Position numbers and translations under genes: made by a program. Positions 29,452 to 40,341 of a stretch of DNA of 64,000 nt are shown piece by piece; the first letter of the stretch is position 1; the number at the start of each line of letters is the position of its first letter. The stretch is taken from positions 303,866 to 367,865 of the forward strand of contig NZ_MKQD01000034.1 in the NCBI RefSeq assembly GCF_001913705.1, in the 5' to 3' direction. The notes under the pieces were generated by a model. The model worked only from the letters and a program-made list of their open reading frames with translations. It was not told where the DNA came from and did not search any database. The stretch is from Thalassotalea sp. PP2-459. Its GTDB lineage: Bacteria > Pseudomonadota > Gammaproteobacteria > Enterobacterales > Alteromonadaceae.

Positions 29452-31260
29452 ATGACAATTGAAATATTACCCGCTCAACTTGCTAACCAAATAGCAGCGG
29501 GTGAAGTGGTTGAACGCCCTGCATCAGTGGTTAAAGAGTTGGTTGAAAACAGTTTAGATGCCGGTGCAACAGCAATAAAAATAGACATTGAAAAAGGTGG
29601 AGCCAAACGCATCCGTATTTCTGATAACGGCTGTGGTATTGCTAAACAAGAACTTACCTTAGCATTAAGTCGTCATGCAACGAGTAAAATAAAAGCATTA
29701 ATCGATCTTGAAGGTATCGCTTCATTGGGTTTTAGAGGTGAAGCATTAGCCAGTATCAGTTCTGTTGCGCGGTTATCATTAACATCAAAGCCCGCTGAAC
29801 AACCAGAAGCATGGCAAGCGCATGCTGAAGGTCGAGACATGGAAGTAATAGTGCAGCCAGCAGCGCATGGCAACGGTACAACTATTGACGTAGTAGATTT
29901 ATTTTTTAATACCCCTGCACGTCGAAAGTTTCTTCGGACAGAAAAAACAGAATTTGGCCACATTGAAGAAGTGATCAAAAGAATTGCGCTTGCACGTTTT
30001 GATGTCGCAATAACGCTGACGCACAACCATAAAGTGGTAAAACAATATCGCCTTGCTGACACCGACACAAAGCGAAGTAAACGTGTTGCACAAGTGTGTG
30101 GACAAGCATTTATTGATCATGCGCTTGAAATTAATTGTCAACATAATGGAGTGTCGTTAACGGGGTGGTTAACCAAACCTAGCTTTCATCGCAATCAAAA
30201 TGACTTATGTTATAGCTATGTTAATGGCCGTATGATGCGCGATAAATTAATTAATCATGCAATAAGGCAAGCTTATCAAGAACTGTTACCCGCGGAAACA
30301 TATCCCGCCTTTGTGTTATTTCTTACCTTAAATGTACGGGAAGTGGATGTAAATGTGCATCCGGCAAAGCATGAAGTGAGGTTTCACCAAGGTCGCTATA
30401 TTCATGATTTTATTTACGCAACTTGCCATCAAGCACTTACTGAACAGACAGAACTGATAGAACAAACCTCCGAAGCGACTTCATCATATCAAAACCTTGA
30501 ACAGCGTACTGCTATCAGAGGAGCAGCAGAACAGAGTCAGGATTATATCGCTCCCTTAAGATCCTCAGGTTCGGTATCTGGCTACAGAGCAAACAGTCAG
30601 GCGCCGTTTTCGTCTTCGTCGCAAGTGCCGTTAAACGCAGCTGAAAATTATCAGCAGCTAATGACGCCAGTGACTGAGTCACCTCAGCAATCATTAGAGA
30701 CAACTGCAAATACTTGGTTATTTGTAGCTCCGCACTATGGGTTGTTTGTTGATGATCAGCAACAAGTTCAATTATGCTGTCTAAAACAGCTAGCTAAGAA
30801 AATTCTGCAAGAAAAAGTGTCGTCACAATGGCCAAGAGGTATAACGAGTCAGCCTTTATTGTTACCTGTAAAACTGAATGCTGATAAGGTGCATAGGAGT
30901 ATGGTGAATAACCACCAAACAAAATTTGAGCAGTTAGGCATAGTGGTAGAACTTATCAGCGATAAGGCTGTCCAAATAAGGCAGTTTCCGGCAATGTTAC
31001 GACATGTTGATGTTAGCTATTGTTACTTGAAATTAATAGAAGCTCTTAGTGTGGCTGAATGTGAATTAACTGATGAAAAACTTTGGCAACAGGCATTTGC
31101 AGAAGTTGCAACACCATCAAGCTTTCAAGCCGTAGACATGAACAATTTGATGAAAGAGTTCGAACACTATTTTCCTGAAAAAAATAAACAACAACAAGTC
31201 TTGAAAACACTGCCGGTAGACCTTACATCAGCTATACAGCAATTACAGCAGGCCAATTAG
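29452..31260 (+). CDS. mutL: DNA mismatch repair protein MutL
   Basis: 602 residues. GHKL ATPase motifs: [26 protein letters not shown] and [10 protein letters not shown]. The N-terminal part (about 1-335) is followed by a Ser/Gln-rich linker and a C-terminal dimerisation domain (about 420-600). No DQHAxHER endonuclease motif is present, so this is the E. coli type that works with MutH. Couples MutS to downstream repair. Four bases after amiB. Confidence 0.96.
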   Translation: MTIEILPAQLANQIAAGEVVERPASVVKELVENSLDAGATAIKIDIEKGGAKRIRISDNGCGIAKQELTLALSRHATSKIKALIDLEGIASLGFRGEALASISSVARLSLTSKPAEQPEAWQAHAEGRDMEVIVQPAAHGNGTTIDVVDLFFNTPARRKFLRTEKTEFGHIEEVIKRIALARFDVAITLTHNHKVVKQYRLADTDTKRSKRVAQVCGQAFIDHALEINCQHNGVSLTGWLTKPSFHRNQNDLCYSYVNGRMMRDKLINHAIRQAYQELLPAETYPAFVLFLTLNVREVDVNVHPAKHEVRFHQGRYIHDFIYATCHQALTEQTELIEQTSEATSSYQNLEQRTAIRGAAEQSQDYIAPLRSSGSVSGYRANSQAPFSSSSQVPLNAAENYQQLMTPVTESPQQSLETTANTWLFVAPHYGLFVDDQQQVQLCCLKQLAKKILQEKVSSQWPRGITSQPLLLPVKLNADKVHRSMVNNHQTKFEQLGIVVELISDKAVQIRQFPAMLRHVDVSYCYLKLIEALSVAECELTDEKLWQQAFAEVATPSSFQAVDMNNLMKEFEHYFPEKNKQQQVLKTLPVDLTSAIQQLQQAN

Positions 31261-31267
31261 TTCTTGT

Positions 31268-32206
31268 ATGTCATCTACGTTTAATGAGCTGCCGCCAGTT
31301 ATTTGTTTAATGGGGCCGACGGCTTCTGGAAAAACAGCATTAGCATGTGAACTTTATGATGCATTACCTTGTGACATCATCAGTGTAGATTCTGCGCTAG
31401 TATACAAGGATATGGACATTGGAACGGCAAAGCCAACATTAGCTGAGCAAGCGAGGTATCCGCATCGATTAATCGATATTAAAGATGCGAGTGAAAGCTA
31501 TTCTGCCGCTGAGTTTTGCCAAGATGCCTTAACAGAAATTGCTGCTATACGCGCCAAAGGTCGTATGCCAATTTTAGTTGGCGGTACTATGATGTACTTT
31601 AAAAGCTTAATTGATGGTATTTCGCCATTACCTGAAGCAAATGCCACAATTAGGGCTGAGATTGAAAAACAAGCAAGTGTTCTTGGTTGGCAAGGGGTAC
31701 ACGATGAATTAGCAAAGGTTGATCCGCAATCTGCGCAACGTATTCATCCGAATGACCCGCAGCGATTGACAAGAGCGTTAGAAGTATTCCGCATTACCGG
31801 TAACACTTTGACACAATTAACCGCAATAAAAGGTGAGAGACTAACCGGTAATGTTTTACAATTTGCGATTGCACCGAAAGAACGCAAAGATTTACATGCT
31901 CGAATTGAACTGAGGTTTGAGCAAATGATTGCTCAAGGTTTTGAGCAAGAAGTCGTTAAATTAAAAGAACGTGGCGATTTACATGAAAACCTTCCTGCTA
32001 TTCGGTGTGTAGGTTATCGCCAAATGTGGCAATATTTACAGGGTGAATGTAGTCATGAGGAAATGGTTTTTAAAGGTATATGTGCCACTAGGCAATTAGC
32101 AAAACGTCAGTTAACATGGTTACGTAACTGGCCAACACTTACTTGGTTAGCGATGGAGAATAAAAACAATCTCCAAGAAATTTTAAACGCAGTAAGCAAA
32201 GTGTAA
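31268..32206 (+). CDS. miaA: tRNA dimethylallyltransferase MiaA
   Basis: 312 residues. P-loop [12 protein letters not shown], then [21 protein letters not shown] and the C-terminal [14 protein letters not shown]. Adds dimethylallyl to A37 of tRNAs reading UNN codons. Eight bases after mutL, with no strong ribosome-binding site. Confidence 0.96.
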   Translation: MSSTFNELPPVICLMGPTASGKTALACELYDALPCDIISVDSALVYKDMDIGTAKPTLAEQARYPHRLIDIKDASESYSAAEFCQDALTEIAAIRAKGRMPILVGGTMMYFKSLIDGISPLPEANATIRAEIEKQASVLGWQGVHDELAKVDPQSAQRIHPNDPQRLTRALEVFRITGNTLTQLTAIKGERLTGNVLQFAIAPKERKDLHARIELRFEQMIAQGFEQEVVKLKERGDLHENLPAIRCVGYRQMWQYLQGECSHEEMVFKGICATRQLAKRQLTWLRNWPTLTWLAMENKNNLQEILNAVSKV

Positions 32207-32228
32207 ACATTGATGTATAATTAGTTTT

Positions 32229-32267
32229 GCAGATAGTATTGATTAAATTACTCTTTTGACTATCTGC
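32229..32267 (+). repeat. Inverted repeat between miaA and hfq
   Basis: Perfect 9-bp arms GCAGATAGT (32229-32237) and ACTATCTGC (32259-32267) separated by 21 bases. There is no T tract, so a regulatory hairpin is more likely than a terminator. TTGACT (32257-32262) inside the right arm could be a -35, but I see no convincing -10. Confidence 0.4.
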
Positions 32268-32334
32268 TTAAACATTAAATTTTGAGTGAGTATTACTCGT
32301 TGATTTTGACAACAATAACAAAAGGGGCCAAATA

Positions 32335-32598
32335 ATGGCAAAGGGGCAATCTTTACAAGACCCATTTTTAAATGCGTTACGTCGTGATCGCATTCCAGTA
32401 GCAATATACTTAGTGAATGGCATCAAACTACAAGGACAAGTAGAATCATTTGATCAATTTGTTATTTTATTAAAAAACACCGTTAGTCAAATGGTTTATA
32501 AACATGCCATTTCTACGGTTGTACCAGCTCGTGCAGTTAATACCGCACCTCAAGCTAGCCAAACTGGTTTTAATCAATCAGTGGAAAACGAAGATTAA
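32335..32598 (+). CDS. hfq: RNA chaperone Hfq
   Basis: 87 residues. Sm1 includes [21 protein letters not shown] and Sm2 the [12 protein letters not shown] signature. The C-terminal tail is short. Hexameric matchmaker for small RNAs and mRNAs. A strong AAAGGGG site precedes the ATG. Confidence 0.97.
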   Translation: MAKGQSLQDPFLNALRRDRIPVAIYLVNGIKLQGQVESFDQFVILLKNTVSQMVYKHAISTVVPARAVNTAPQASQTGFNQSVENED

Positions 32599-32631
32599 TG
32601 CTAGTAACTCGTATTGTTCGGAGTTGTTCAT

Positions 32632-33918
32632 TTGTTTGATCGTTATCAAGCAGGCGAACAAGCGATACTTGTTCATGTAGATTTTCCAGACGAAAATGCC
32701 CGCGAAGACTTACAAGAGTTTGAAATGCTTGTAAGCTCCGCTGGTATAGAGTCGCTTGCTGTTGTAACAGGTAAGCGCGATACACCGCACCCGAAATTCT
32801 TTGTAGGGAGTGGCAAAGCGGAAGAAATCGCTGAAGCAGTGGCATGTTATCAAGCCAATGTCGTACTCTTTAATCATAGTTTATCCCCGTCTCAAGAAAA
32901 GAATGTTGAAGCGTTATGTAAGTGTCGTGTTGTTGATCGTACAACCTTAATACTTGATATTTTTGCACAACGTGCCCGTACGCATGAAGGTAAGTTACAG
33001 GTTGAGCTTGCTCAGCTTAAACATATTAGTACGCGATTAATCAGAGGGTGGACGCATTTAGAGCGTCAAAAAGGGGGGATTGGTCTTCGAGGACCAGGTG
33101 AGACTCAATTAGAAACTGATAGACGCTTGCTTCGAGAAAGAATGACAAACATTCGTAAGCGTTTAGAAAAAGTTGAAAAACAACGCCAGCAAGGTAGAAG
33201 GGCTCGTAATAGAGCAGAAATTCCAACGGTTTCGTTAGTTGGATATACCAATGCCGGTAAGTCAACATTGTTTAATCGAATCACCCAGGCGGGAGTTTAT
33301 GCTGCCGATCAATTGTTCGCGACTTTAGATCCAACGTTACGAAAAATCGAAGTGGAAGATGTTGGCCGAGTTATACTAGCAGACACGGTTGGCTTTATTC
33401 GCCATTTACCTCACGACTTAGTGGCTGCATTTAAAGCGACATTAACTGAAACACGTGAGGCTGAAATATTGCTTCATGTTATTGATATTGCAGATGAACG
33501 ACGTTCAGAAAATATTGAACAAGTACAAGCTGTGCTAGATGAAATAGACGCTGGTGATGTACCTCAGCTGTTAATTTGTAACAAAATTGATATGCTCGAA
33601 GATGGTGAACCAAGAATAGATCGTGATGAATCAGGGTTGCCAATACGTGTTTGGTTATCTGCGCAAGCGGGAATTGGTATCGATTTATTATTCATGGCAT
33701 TAAGCGAACGTATGGCTCGTAAAATCGTTCAATTTAGTTTAAAAATACCACCAGCATACGGCAAATTACGCGGTGAATTGTATGATTTAAATTGCATAGA
33801 ACGAGAGTCATATGATGAACAAGGTAATTGTTTAATAGAGGTAAAATTACCGGAACAAGAGTGGAATAAATTAAGAAAACAAGATGAAGTGCACATAGAA
33901 CGCTTTATCGAAAGTTAA
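32632..33918 (+). CDS. hflX: Ribosome-associated GTPase HflX
   Basis: 428 residues from a TTG start at 32632, which gives an N-terminus FDRYQAGEQAI like that of known HflX proteins and has CGGAG eight bases upstream; no ATG occurs near. An upstream TTG at 32614 would add six unsupported residues. GTPase motifs: VGYTNAGKSTLFN (G1), DTVGFIRHLPH (G3), NKID (G4). The glycine-rich GGIGLRGPGETQLE of the HflX domain is intact. Splits stalled 70S ribosomes. Confidence 0.94.
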   Translation: MFDRYQAGEQAILVHVDFPDENAREDLQEFEMLVSSAGIESLAVVTGKRDTPHPKFFVGSGKAEEIAEAVACYQANVVLFNHSLSPSQEKNVEALCKCRVVDRTTLILDIFAQRARTHEGKLQVELAQLKHISTRLIRGWTHLERQKGGIGLRGPGETQLETDRRLLRERMTNIRKRLEKVEKQRQQGRRARNRAEIPTVSLVGYTNAGKSTLFNRITQAGVYAADQLFATLDPTLRKIEVEDVGRVILADTVGFIRHLPHDLVAAFKATLTETREAEILLHVIDIADERRSENIEQVQAVLDEIDAGDVPQLLICNKIDMLEDGEPRIDRDESGLPIRVWLSAQAGIGIDLLFMALSERMARKIVQFSLKIPPAYGKLRGELYDLNCIERESYDEQGNCLIEVKLPEQEWNKLRKQDEVHIERFIES

Positions 33919-33993
33919 CAGACTGATATATTAGAGCAATTCTTGACTTAATATGTCATTTATAGGCATAGAGTATTAATAGCGGAGAGCGTT

Positions 33994-35139
33994 ATGGCTT
34001 GGAACGAACCAGGGAAAGATGATAAAGACCCCTGGAAAAATAAAGGTGGTAAAAACCAAGGACCACCAGATCTAGATGATTTAATCAAAGATTTAGGTAA
34101 TAAGTTTGGTGGTGTATTTGGCGGCAAGTCTTCTGGTGGTAGCGGTAAAAGCTTCTCATCCATCGGCTTAGCGCTGGCTATCATTGTTTCTGTACTTGTG
34201 TACGCATTTAGTGGTTTTTATACCATCAAAGAGGCTGAAAAAGGGATCGTCCTAAGGTTTGGTCAGTATGCTGGCACAGTAGAGCCAGGTTTACGTTGGA
34301 AATGGACTTTCGTGGAACGAGTGATCCCTGTTGATATACAAACAACACGAGATCTTCCAGCGTCAGGCTTTATGCTTACGCAAGATGAAAACGTAGTACG
34401 TGTTGAAATGCAAATTCAATATCGTGTTGTTGACCCACGTAACTATGTATTTAGCGTAACGAATGCCGATGATAGTTTAAGCCAATCATTAGATAGTGCA
34501 TTACGTTATGTGGTTGGCCATTCAATCATGGATGATGTGCTAACAAGTGGGCGTGAAATTGTACGTCAAGCGGTTTGGGCAGAATTAGAAAAAGTGATTG
34601 AACCATACAATCTTGGTATTTTGATTGTTGATGTTAACTTTAAAGATGCTCGTCCACCAGAAGAAGTAAAAGATGCATTTGATGATGCAATTGCAGCGCA
34701 AGAAGATGAGGTTAGGTTTTTGCGAGAAGCTGAAGCATATGCTCGTGGTATAGAGCCACGTGCTCGTGGTCGTGTTAAGAGAATGGAACAAGAAGCGCTA
34801 GCCTATAAGGAGCAAACGGTATTAGATGCTGAAGGTTCGGTTGCTCGCTTTTCAAAATTGTTGCCTGAATATAAAGCTGCGCCAGAAGTGACGCGTCAAC
34901 GCTTATACTTAACTACAATGGAAAAGGTTTACAGCAATACCAGTAAGGTTATGGTCGACGTTGATGGTGGTAATAACATGATGTACTTGCCGCTCGATAA
35001 AATTATTCAACAGCAATCAGCAAATTCACCAAGAGTGAATAATCAGTCCAGTCAACCTGTGACAACAACACATTCCTCTAAGAACTCAGCGCCGTCTACT
35101 TCAGGTCGTGCTGATCGCTTCAACAATGGGAGAAATTAA
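33994..35139 (+). CDS. hflK: FtsH protease modulator HflK
   Basis: 381 residues. Pro/Gly/Asp-rich N-terminal tail (MAWNEPGKDDKDPW), one membrane helix (about 53-75), then the SPFH/band-7 domain (IKEAEKGIVLRFG to about 290) and a Ser-rich tail. Forms a cage with HflC around FtsH at the inner membrane. CGGAGAG precedes the start; three bases separate it from hflC. Confidence 0.95.
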   Translation: MAWNEPGKDDKDPWKNKGGKNQGPPDLDDLIKDLGNKFGGVFGGKSSGGSGKSFSSIGLALAIIVSVLVYAFSGFYTIKEAEKGIVLRFGQYAGTVEPGLRWKWTFVERVIPVDIQTTRDLPASGFMLTQDENVVRVEMQIQYRVVDPRNYVFSVTNADDSLSQSLDSALRYVVGHSIMDDVLTSGREIVRQAVWAELEKVIEPYNLGILIVDVNFKDARPPEEVKDAFDDAIAAQEDEVRFLREAEAYARGIEPRARGRVKRMEQEALAYKEQTVLDAEGSVARFSKLLPEYKAAPEVTRQRLYLTTMEKVYSNTSKVMVDVDGGNNMMYLPLDKIIQQQSANSPRVNNQSSQPVTTTHSSKNSAPSTSGRADRFNNGRN

Positions 35140-35142
35140 GCA

Positions 35143-36024
35143 ATGAAAAACTTTCTTATTGCCCTTATTGCCGCCCTGTTGGTGCTAGCAGTTTCTGCTG
35201 TCTTTGTTGTATTCGAAGGTCAGCGTGGCATTGTGTTTCAATTTTCAAAAATTAAACGTGACGATGCCGGCCAAATGATGGTTTATGAGCCAGGGTTACA
35301 TTTTAAAATACCGTTTATTGAATCTGTTCGTAAGATTGATGCGCGTATCCAAACGTTAGATGAAGAACCAGATCGCTTTGTTACATCAGAGAAAAAAGAT
35401 TTAATGGTTGATTCATACGCGAAATGGCGCATTGTTGATTTTTCAACGTATTACTTACGTACTTCAGGCTCTATAGAAAATGCTAGAGCTTTACTGAAAC
35501 AGAAAATTAATAATGGCCTACGTACTGAATTTGGCTCTCGCACTATTAAAGAGATTGTTTCTGGTGATCGTGACGATATCATGAGCAAAGCTTTAGAAAG
35601 CGCTGAAAGTAGTCGTGAAGATTTAGGTATTGATGTTATTGATGTACGAGTTAAAGCTATTAACTTGCCAACAGAAGTCAGTAATTCTATTTATGATCGA
35701 ATGCGTGCTGAACGTACTGCAGTAGCGAAAGAGCATCGTTCAAAAGGTCAAGAGCAGGCAGAGATTATTCGAGCCACGATTGATGCAAAAGTAACGGTTA
35801 TGTTAGCTAACGCGCAAAAAGAAGCGTTTGAAATTCGTGGTGAAGGTGATGCATTAGCGGCTAAAGTGTATGCGGATGCTTTTAACGAAGATGCTGAATT
35901 CTATAGCTTTGTAAGAAGTTTAGAAGCGTATGAAAACAGCTTTAATAGTAAAAACGATATCATGGTTGTGAAACCCGATAGTGACTTCTTTCGTTATTTA
36001 AAGAATACAGATAAATCAAAGTAA
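35143..36024 (+). CDS. hflC: FtsH protease modulator HflC
   Basis: 293 residues: N-terminal membrane helix (about 4-22), then SPFH domain beginning VFEGQRGIVFQFSKI, with AERTAVAKEHRSKGQEQAE in the coiled region. Partner of HflK. A hairpin with a T tract follows at 36045. Confidence 0.95.
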   Translation: MKNFLIALIAALLVLAVSAVFVVFEGQRGIVFQFSKIKRDDAGQMMVYEPGLHFKIPFIESVRKIDARIQTLDEEPDRFVTSEKKDLMVDSYAKWRIVDFSTYYLRTSGSIENARALLKQKINNGLRTEFGSRTIKEIVSGDRDDIMSKALESAESSREDLGIDVIDVRVKAINLPTEVSNSIYDRMRAERTAVAKEHRSKGQEQAEIIRATIDAKVTVMLANAQKEAFEIRGEGDALAAKVYADAFNEDAEFYSFVRSLEAYENSFNSKNDIMVVKPDSDFFRYLKNTDKSK

Positions 36025-36044
36025 TTTGATAACGTTAAAGATGT

Positions 36045-36081
36045 AAGGCCATGCTCAGTTTAATGATCATGGCCTTTTTAT
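36045..36081 (+). terminator. Rho-independent terminator after hflC
   Basis: AAGGCCATG (36045-36053) pairs with CATGGCCTT (36068-36076) over nine bases, loop of 14, followed by TTTTTATT. It ends just before the ribosome-binding site of the next small gene, which may rely on read-through or its own promoter. Confidence 0.7.
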
Positions 36082-36094
36082 TCTAAGGAATATA

Positions 36095-36283
36095 ATGACT
36101 GTTGAATTATTGCTAACGGCATTTTGTCTTGCGTTAATTATTGAGGGGCTGATACCCGCATTGTTCCCAAATAAGTGGCGAAATTATGTGTTGAAAATCG
36201 CACAAGAAAGCCCTAGGAACATTCGTACTATGGGAATAGTTGTGGTTTTTATCGGCTGTTTAATCTTATGGCTGCTTTATTAA
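36095..36283 (+). CDS. DUF2065 small inner-membrane protein (YjeT family)
   Basis: 62 residues: two hydrophobic helices (about 4-24 and 45-62) around a central FPNKWRNYVLKIAQESPRN. In E. coli the homologue yjeT also lies between hflC and purA. AAGGA upstream of the ATG. Function unknown. Confidence 0.88.
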   Translation: MTVELLLTAFCLALIIEGLIPALFPNKWRNYVLKIAQESPRNIRTMGIVVVFIGCLILWLLY

Positions 36284-36409
36284 TATCAATTAATATAAAA
36301 GAATACTGCTGTTAAGTTATTCTGATTCTTTTAAATTTTAAAATCGTATTAAAAACCACCAAATAATTCCTTGGCCTCAATTAGGGTTTTTGGTAGAATC
36401 CCCGCCTAA

Positions 36410-37726
<1,317 letters not shown>

Positions 37727-37739
37727 ACGAATGTATTCT

Positions 37740-37780
37740 ACCCATAAAAAAACCACCATTTCGGTGGTTTTTTTATGGGT
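37740..37780 (+). terminator. Rho-independent terminator after purA
   Basis: An 18-bp perfect stem (37740-37757 and 37763-37780) with a five-base loop ATTTC; core ACCACC/GGTGGT followed by a seven-T run inside the right arm. Because the left arm carries seven A residues, it could stop transcription from both strands. Confidence 0.92.
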
Positions 37781-37869
37781 GTTTGTCGTGATTGTTCGAA
37801 TTATAAGTGGCCTTTACGCATATTTAATTTGTTTTGTTCTATACTAAATTAAAGAGGTGAGGGTAGTAA

Positions 37870-38619
37870 ATGAAAGCCATATCGATTATATTTTTTTTAA
37901 TGCTGTTATTACCGTTAACGGCGAAAGAGTTTACGGTTGGAGTTCAAAACACTTCTTTTTACCCCTTGTATGATTTTCCTAATCCAAGCCATACCAAAGA
38001 TCTTCTTGATGCATTTGCAAAATCTAAAGGTTACACCTTTACCTATATAGCGTTACCGGTTAAGCGAACAAACTTTTGGTATAAAGAAAATGCGATTGAT
38101 TTTAAATATCCAGATAATAAACGTTGGACGAACGGCCGAAGTTATTATCCGCTTTTAAAGTTTAGTTTACCTACTGTTGAACTGTTGGCCGCAGCGATAG
38201 TGCCAGTGGAGAAATTAGGTCGTAAACGTGAAGAGATTAAACAATTAGGCACCATCTTTGGTTTTCATCCAACCTTGTGGCTAGATTTAATTGAAAATGG
38301 TAATACTACGTTAGTTGAAAGCCCATCCACCTTAAATATTGTTAAACAAGCAGCTCATGGCTATGTGGATGCGTTAAATTTAGAACCTGCCGTTGTGAAA
38401 CATCATTTACGTTTGCTAAATAGAGAAGGTGCACTTGTGATTGATGAGAGCTTGCCTCACGAAGTGTATAGCTATCATCTTTCTACAATTCATTACCCTG
38501 AAGTCTTAAAAGAGTTTGATCAATTCCTCTTAAATAATCAGGTCTTATTAGAAAAGCTCAAAAAAAAGTATCATATTGATGATATTAGCGTATACAAAGA
38601 AAATGAGCAGGGTAAATAG
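37870..38619 (+). CDS. Periplasmic solute-binding-like protein
   Basis: 249 residues with a signal peptide (about 1-18, ending LTAKE) followed by FTVGVQNTSFYPLYDF, which resembles the start of family 3 solute-binding proteins. Only one binding-protein domain, no membrane helices, and no transporter or signalling domain next to it. Ligand unknown. It stands alone between the purA terminator and maeB. Confidence 0.6.
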   Translation: MKAISIIFFLMLLLPLTAKEFTVGVQNTSFYPLYDFPNPSHTKDLLDAFAKSKGYTFTYIALPVKRTNFWYKENAIDFKYPDNKRWTNGRSYYPLLKFSLPTVELLAAAIVPVEKLGRKREEIKQLGTIFGFHPTLWLDLIENGNTTLVESPSTLNIVKQAAHGYVDALNLEPAVVKHHLRLLNREGALVIDESLPHEVYSYHLSTIHYPEVLKEFDQFLLNNQVLLEKLKKKYHIDDISVYKENEQGK

Positions 38620-38753
38620 CTAAATCATTCAGCTTTCTTATATTCTTTTTCTTTTTTATATAGCGAGAATAAAGTATACCTACGTAAAAACTACTGCGTT
38701 AGTGCCAATTGTAAATGTTAAAAAATTACGAGTAATAATTGATTAACGAGTGC

Positions 38754-38790
38754 TAAACGGCAATTTTTCCCCGTTTATATCTATTTTTTT
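38754..38790 (+). terminator. Possible terminator downstream of the solute-binding-like gene
   Basis: TAAACGG (38754-38760) pairs with CCGTTTA (38771-38777) around a ten-base loop; a seven-T run starts six bases after the stem. The tail spacing is not ideal. Confidence 0.35.
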
Positions 38791-38903
38791 GTTTTTTGTA
38801 CGAAAAATAACAACATTATTAAACGTAAAGATACTGAGCATTAACGACTGTTATGTGAATTAGGCAAGAAAAGTGACTATGATTTAATTTAATGCACTTT
38901 ATT

Positions 38904-38919
38904 GGCCGACTGGTCGGCC
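38904..38919. promoter_or_regulatory. GC-rich palindrome upstream of maeB (operator candidate)
   Basis: GGCCGAC-TG-GTCGGCC: perfect 7-base arms around two central bases, in AT-rich surroundings. It ends exactly where the best -35 for maeB (TTGCTA) begins. Its form resembles TetR-family operators, but no such regulator lies nearby. Confidence 0.5.
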
Positions 38920-38949
38920 TTGCTAAGAGCTAAGAAGATCTTTTACTAT
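38920..38949 (+). promoter_or_regulatory. Promoter candidate for maeB
   Basis: TTGCTA (38920-38925), 18-base spacer, TACTAT (38944-38949). It would give a leader of roughly 55-60 bases before the maeB ATG. Confidence 0.4.
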
Positions 38950-39012
38950 AGCCTGAAAGAATAAAAACAATAACTTTACTTTAATTTTTAATATAACGCA
39001 CAAGGACACCCC

Positions 39013-40254
39013 ATGACGGACTTTCGCCAAAAAGCTCTTGATTATCATCAGTTTCCTAAACCAGGGAAAATCGGCATTGAATTAACAACACCCGCAGAAA
39101 CTAGCCATGATTTAGCATTAGCATATAGCCCTGGTGTTGCCGAACCAGTGCGAGAGATTGCCGAAAACCCAGAGGCTGTTTATCAATATACTGCTAAAGG
39201 AAATACTGTTGCTGTAATTACCAATGGTACGGCAATTTTAGGGTTGGGTAATTTAGGTGGAATGGCTGCCAAACCTGTGATGGAAGGTAAATCTTTACTC
39301 TTTAAACGCTTTGCAAATATTGATTCGATTGATTTAGAAGTAAAACATAAAACGGTTGAAGAATTTGTTACTACAGTAGCCAATATCGCAGACAGCTTTG
39401 GTGGAATCAATCTTGAGGATATAAAAGCACCCGAATGTTTTGAAATTGAAAAGGCCTTAATAGAACGTTGTAAAGTTCCTGTGTTTCATGATGATCAACA
39501 TGGAACCGCCATTGTGACTGCTGCGGGTATGATCAACGCGCTTGAAATTCAAGGTAAAGAGTTACGTCACGCAAATATTGTATGTATGGGGGCGGGTGCG
39601 GCTGCTATTGCTTGTATGGAATTATTGATTAATTGCGGTGCTCAGCGTGAAAGAATTTATATGTTAGATACGAAAGGAGTTATTCATCCTCGCCGTAATG
39701 ATTTAAATGAATATAAAAAACTTTTTGCCAACAATACGGATAAAAGAACCCTTGATGATGTCATTGATGGTGCAGATGTCTTTGTTGGCGTATCAGGGCC
39801 AAATGTTTTGTCTGCAGAGCAGGTAAAATTAATGGCAAAAAATCCTGTTATATTTGCCTGTTCGAATCCCGACCCTGAAATAAAGCCTGAAATTGCATTG
39901 GCAGCAAGAGATGATGTGATTATTGCCACAGGTCGTTCTGATTACCCAAACCAAGTGAATAATGTTTTATGTTTTCCTTTTATTTTTCGCGGGGCACTTG
40001 ATGTACGTGCGCGTACTATTAACGATGAAATGAAAGTAGCTTGTGTACATGCGATTCGTGAAATAGCAAAAGAGCCGGTACCAGATGAAGTGTTATCAGC
40101 AAGTGGTGACAAGCAGTTATCATTTGGCAAAGATTATATTATTCCTAAGCCTATGGACCCAAGGTTATGTCATCGAGTAGCGAAAGCTGTGGCACTAACT
40201 GCGGTTGAATCTGGCGTTGCTGCATTATCATTACCAGAAAAATATCAAGACTAG
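39013..40254 (+). CDS. Short-form malic enzyme (MaeB-like, no phosphotransacetylase domain)
   Basis: 413 residues. Oxidative decarboxylation of malate to pyruvate. Family motifs: YSPGVAEPVREIAENP, TNGTAILGLGNLGGMAAKPVMEGK, INLEDIKAPECFEIE, HDDQHGTAIV, and a dinucleotide fold at VCMGAGAAAIA. It matches the N-terminal half of E. coli MaeB but stops where the phosphotransacetylase-like domain would begin. Cofactor (NAD or NADP) cannot be told from sequence alone. AAGGA precedes the ATG. Confidence 0.92.
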   Translation: MTDFRQKALDYHQFPKPGKIGIELTTPAETSHDLALAYSPGVAEPVREIAENPEAVYQYTAKGNTVAVITNGTAILGLGNLGGMAAKPVMEGKSLLFKRFANIDSIDLEVKHKTVEEFVTTVANIADSFGGINLEDIKAPECFEIEKALIERCKVPVFHDDQHGTAIVTAAGMINALEIQGKELRHANIVCMGAGAAAIACMELLINCGAQRERIYMLDTKGVIHPRRNDLNEYKKLFANNTDKRTLDDVIDGADVFVGVSGPNVLSAEQVKLMAKNPVIFACSNPDPEIKPEIALAARDDVIIATGRSDYPNQVNNVLCFPFIFRGALDVRARTINDEMKVACVHAIREIAKEPVPDEVLSASGDKQLSFGKDYIIPKPMDPRLCHRVAKAVALTAVESGVAALSLPEKYQD

Positions 40255-40260
40255 TAGCTA

Positions 40261-40296
40261 TTGCATCGTTATTTAATGTGTTAAGTAACGATGCAA
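40261..40296. terminator. Hairpin between convergent maeB and metJ
   Basis: TTGCATCGTTA (40261-40271) pairs perfectly with TAACGATGCAA (40286-40296); inside, a T-G wobble and TTAA/TTAA extend it to about 16 pairs around a TGTG loop. No long T tract on either side, so it may work as a weak bidirectional terminator or as 3'-end protection. Confidence 0.55.
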
Positions 40297-40341
40297 ATAT
40301 TCTGACTGAGTTTGATAATGTGAATGTTGAATAATGATTTA

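Larger units (their letters stand above)
38620..39012. other. 393-base gap upstream of the malic enzyme gene
   Basis: AT-rich and without a convincing reading frame. It holds a possible terminator (38754-38790), a GC-rich palindrome (38904-38919) and a promoter candidate directly after it (38920-38949), listed separately. Confidence 0.6.
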
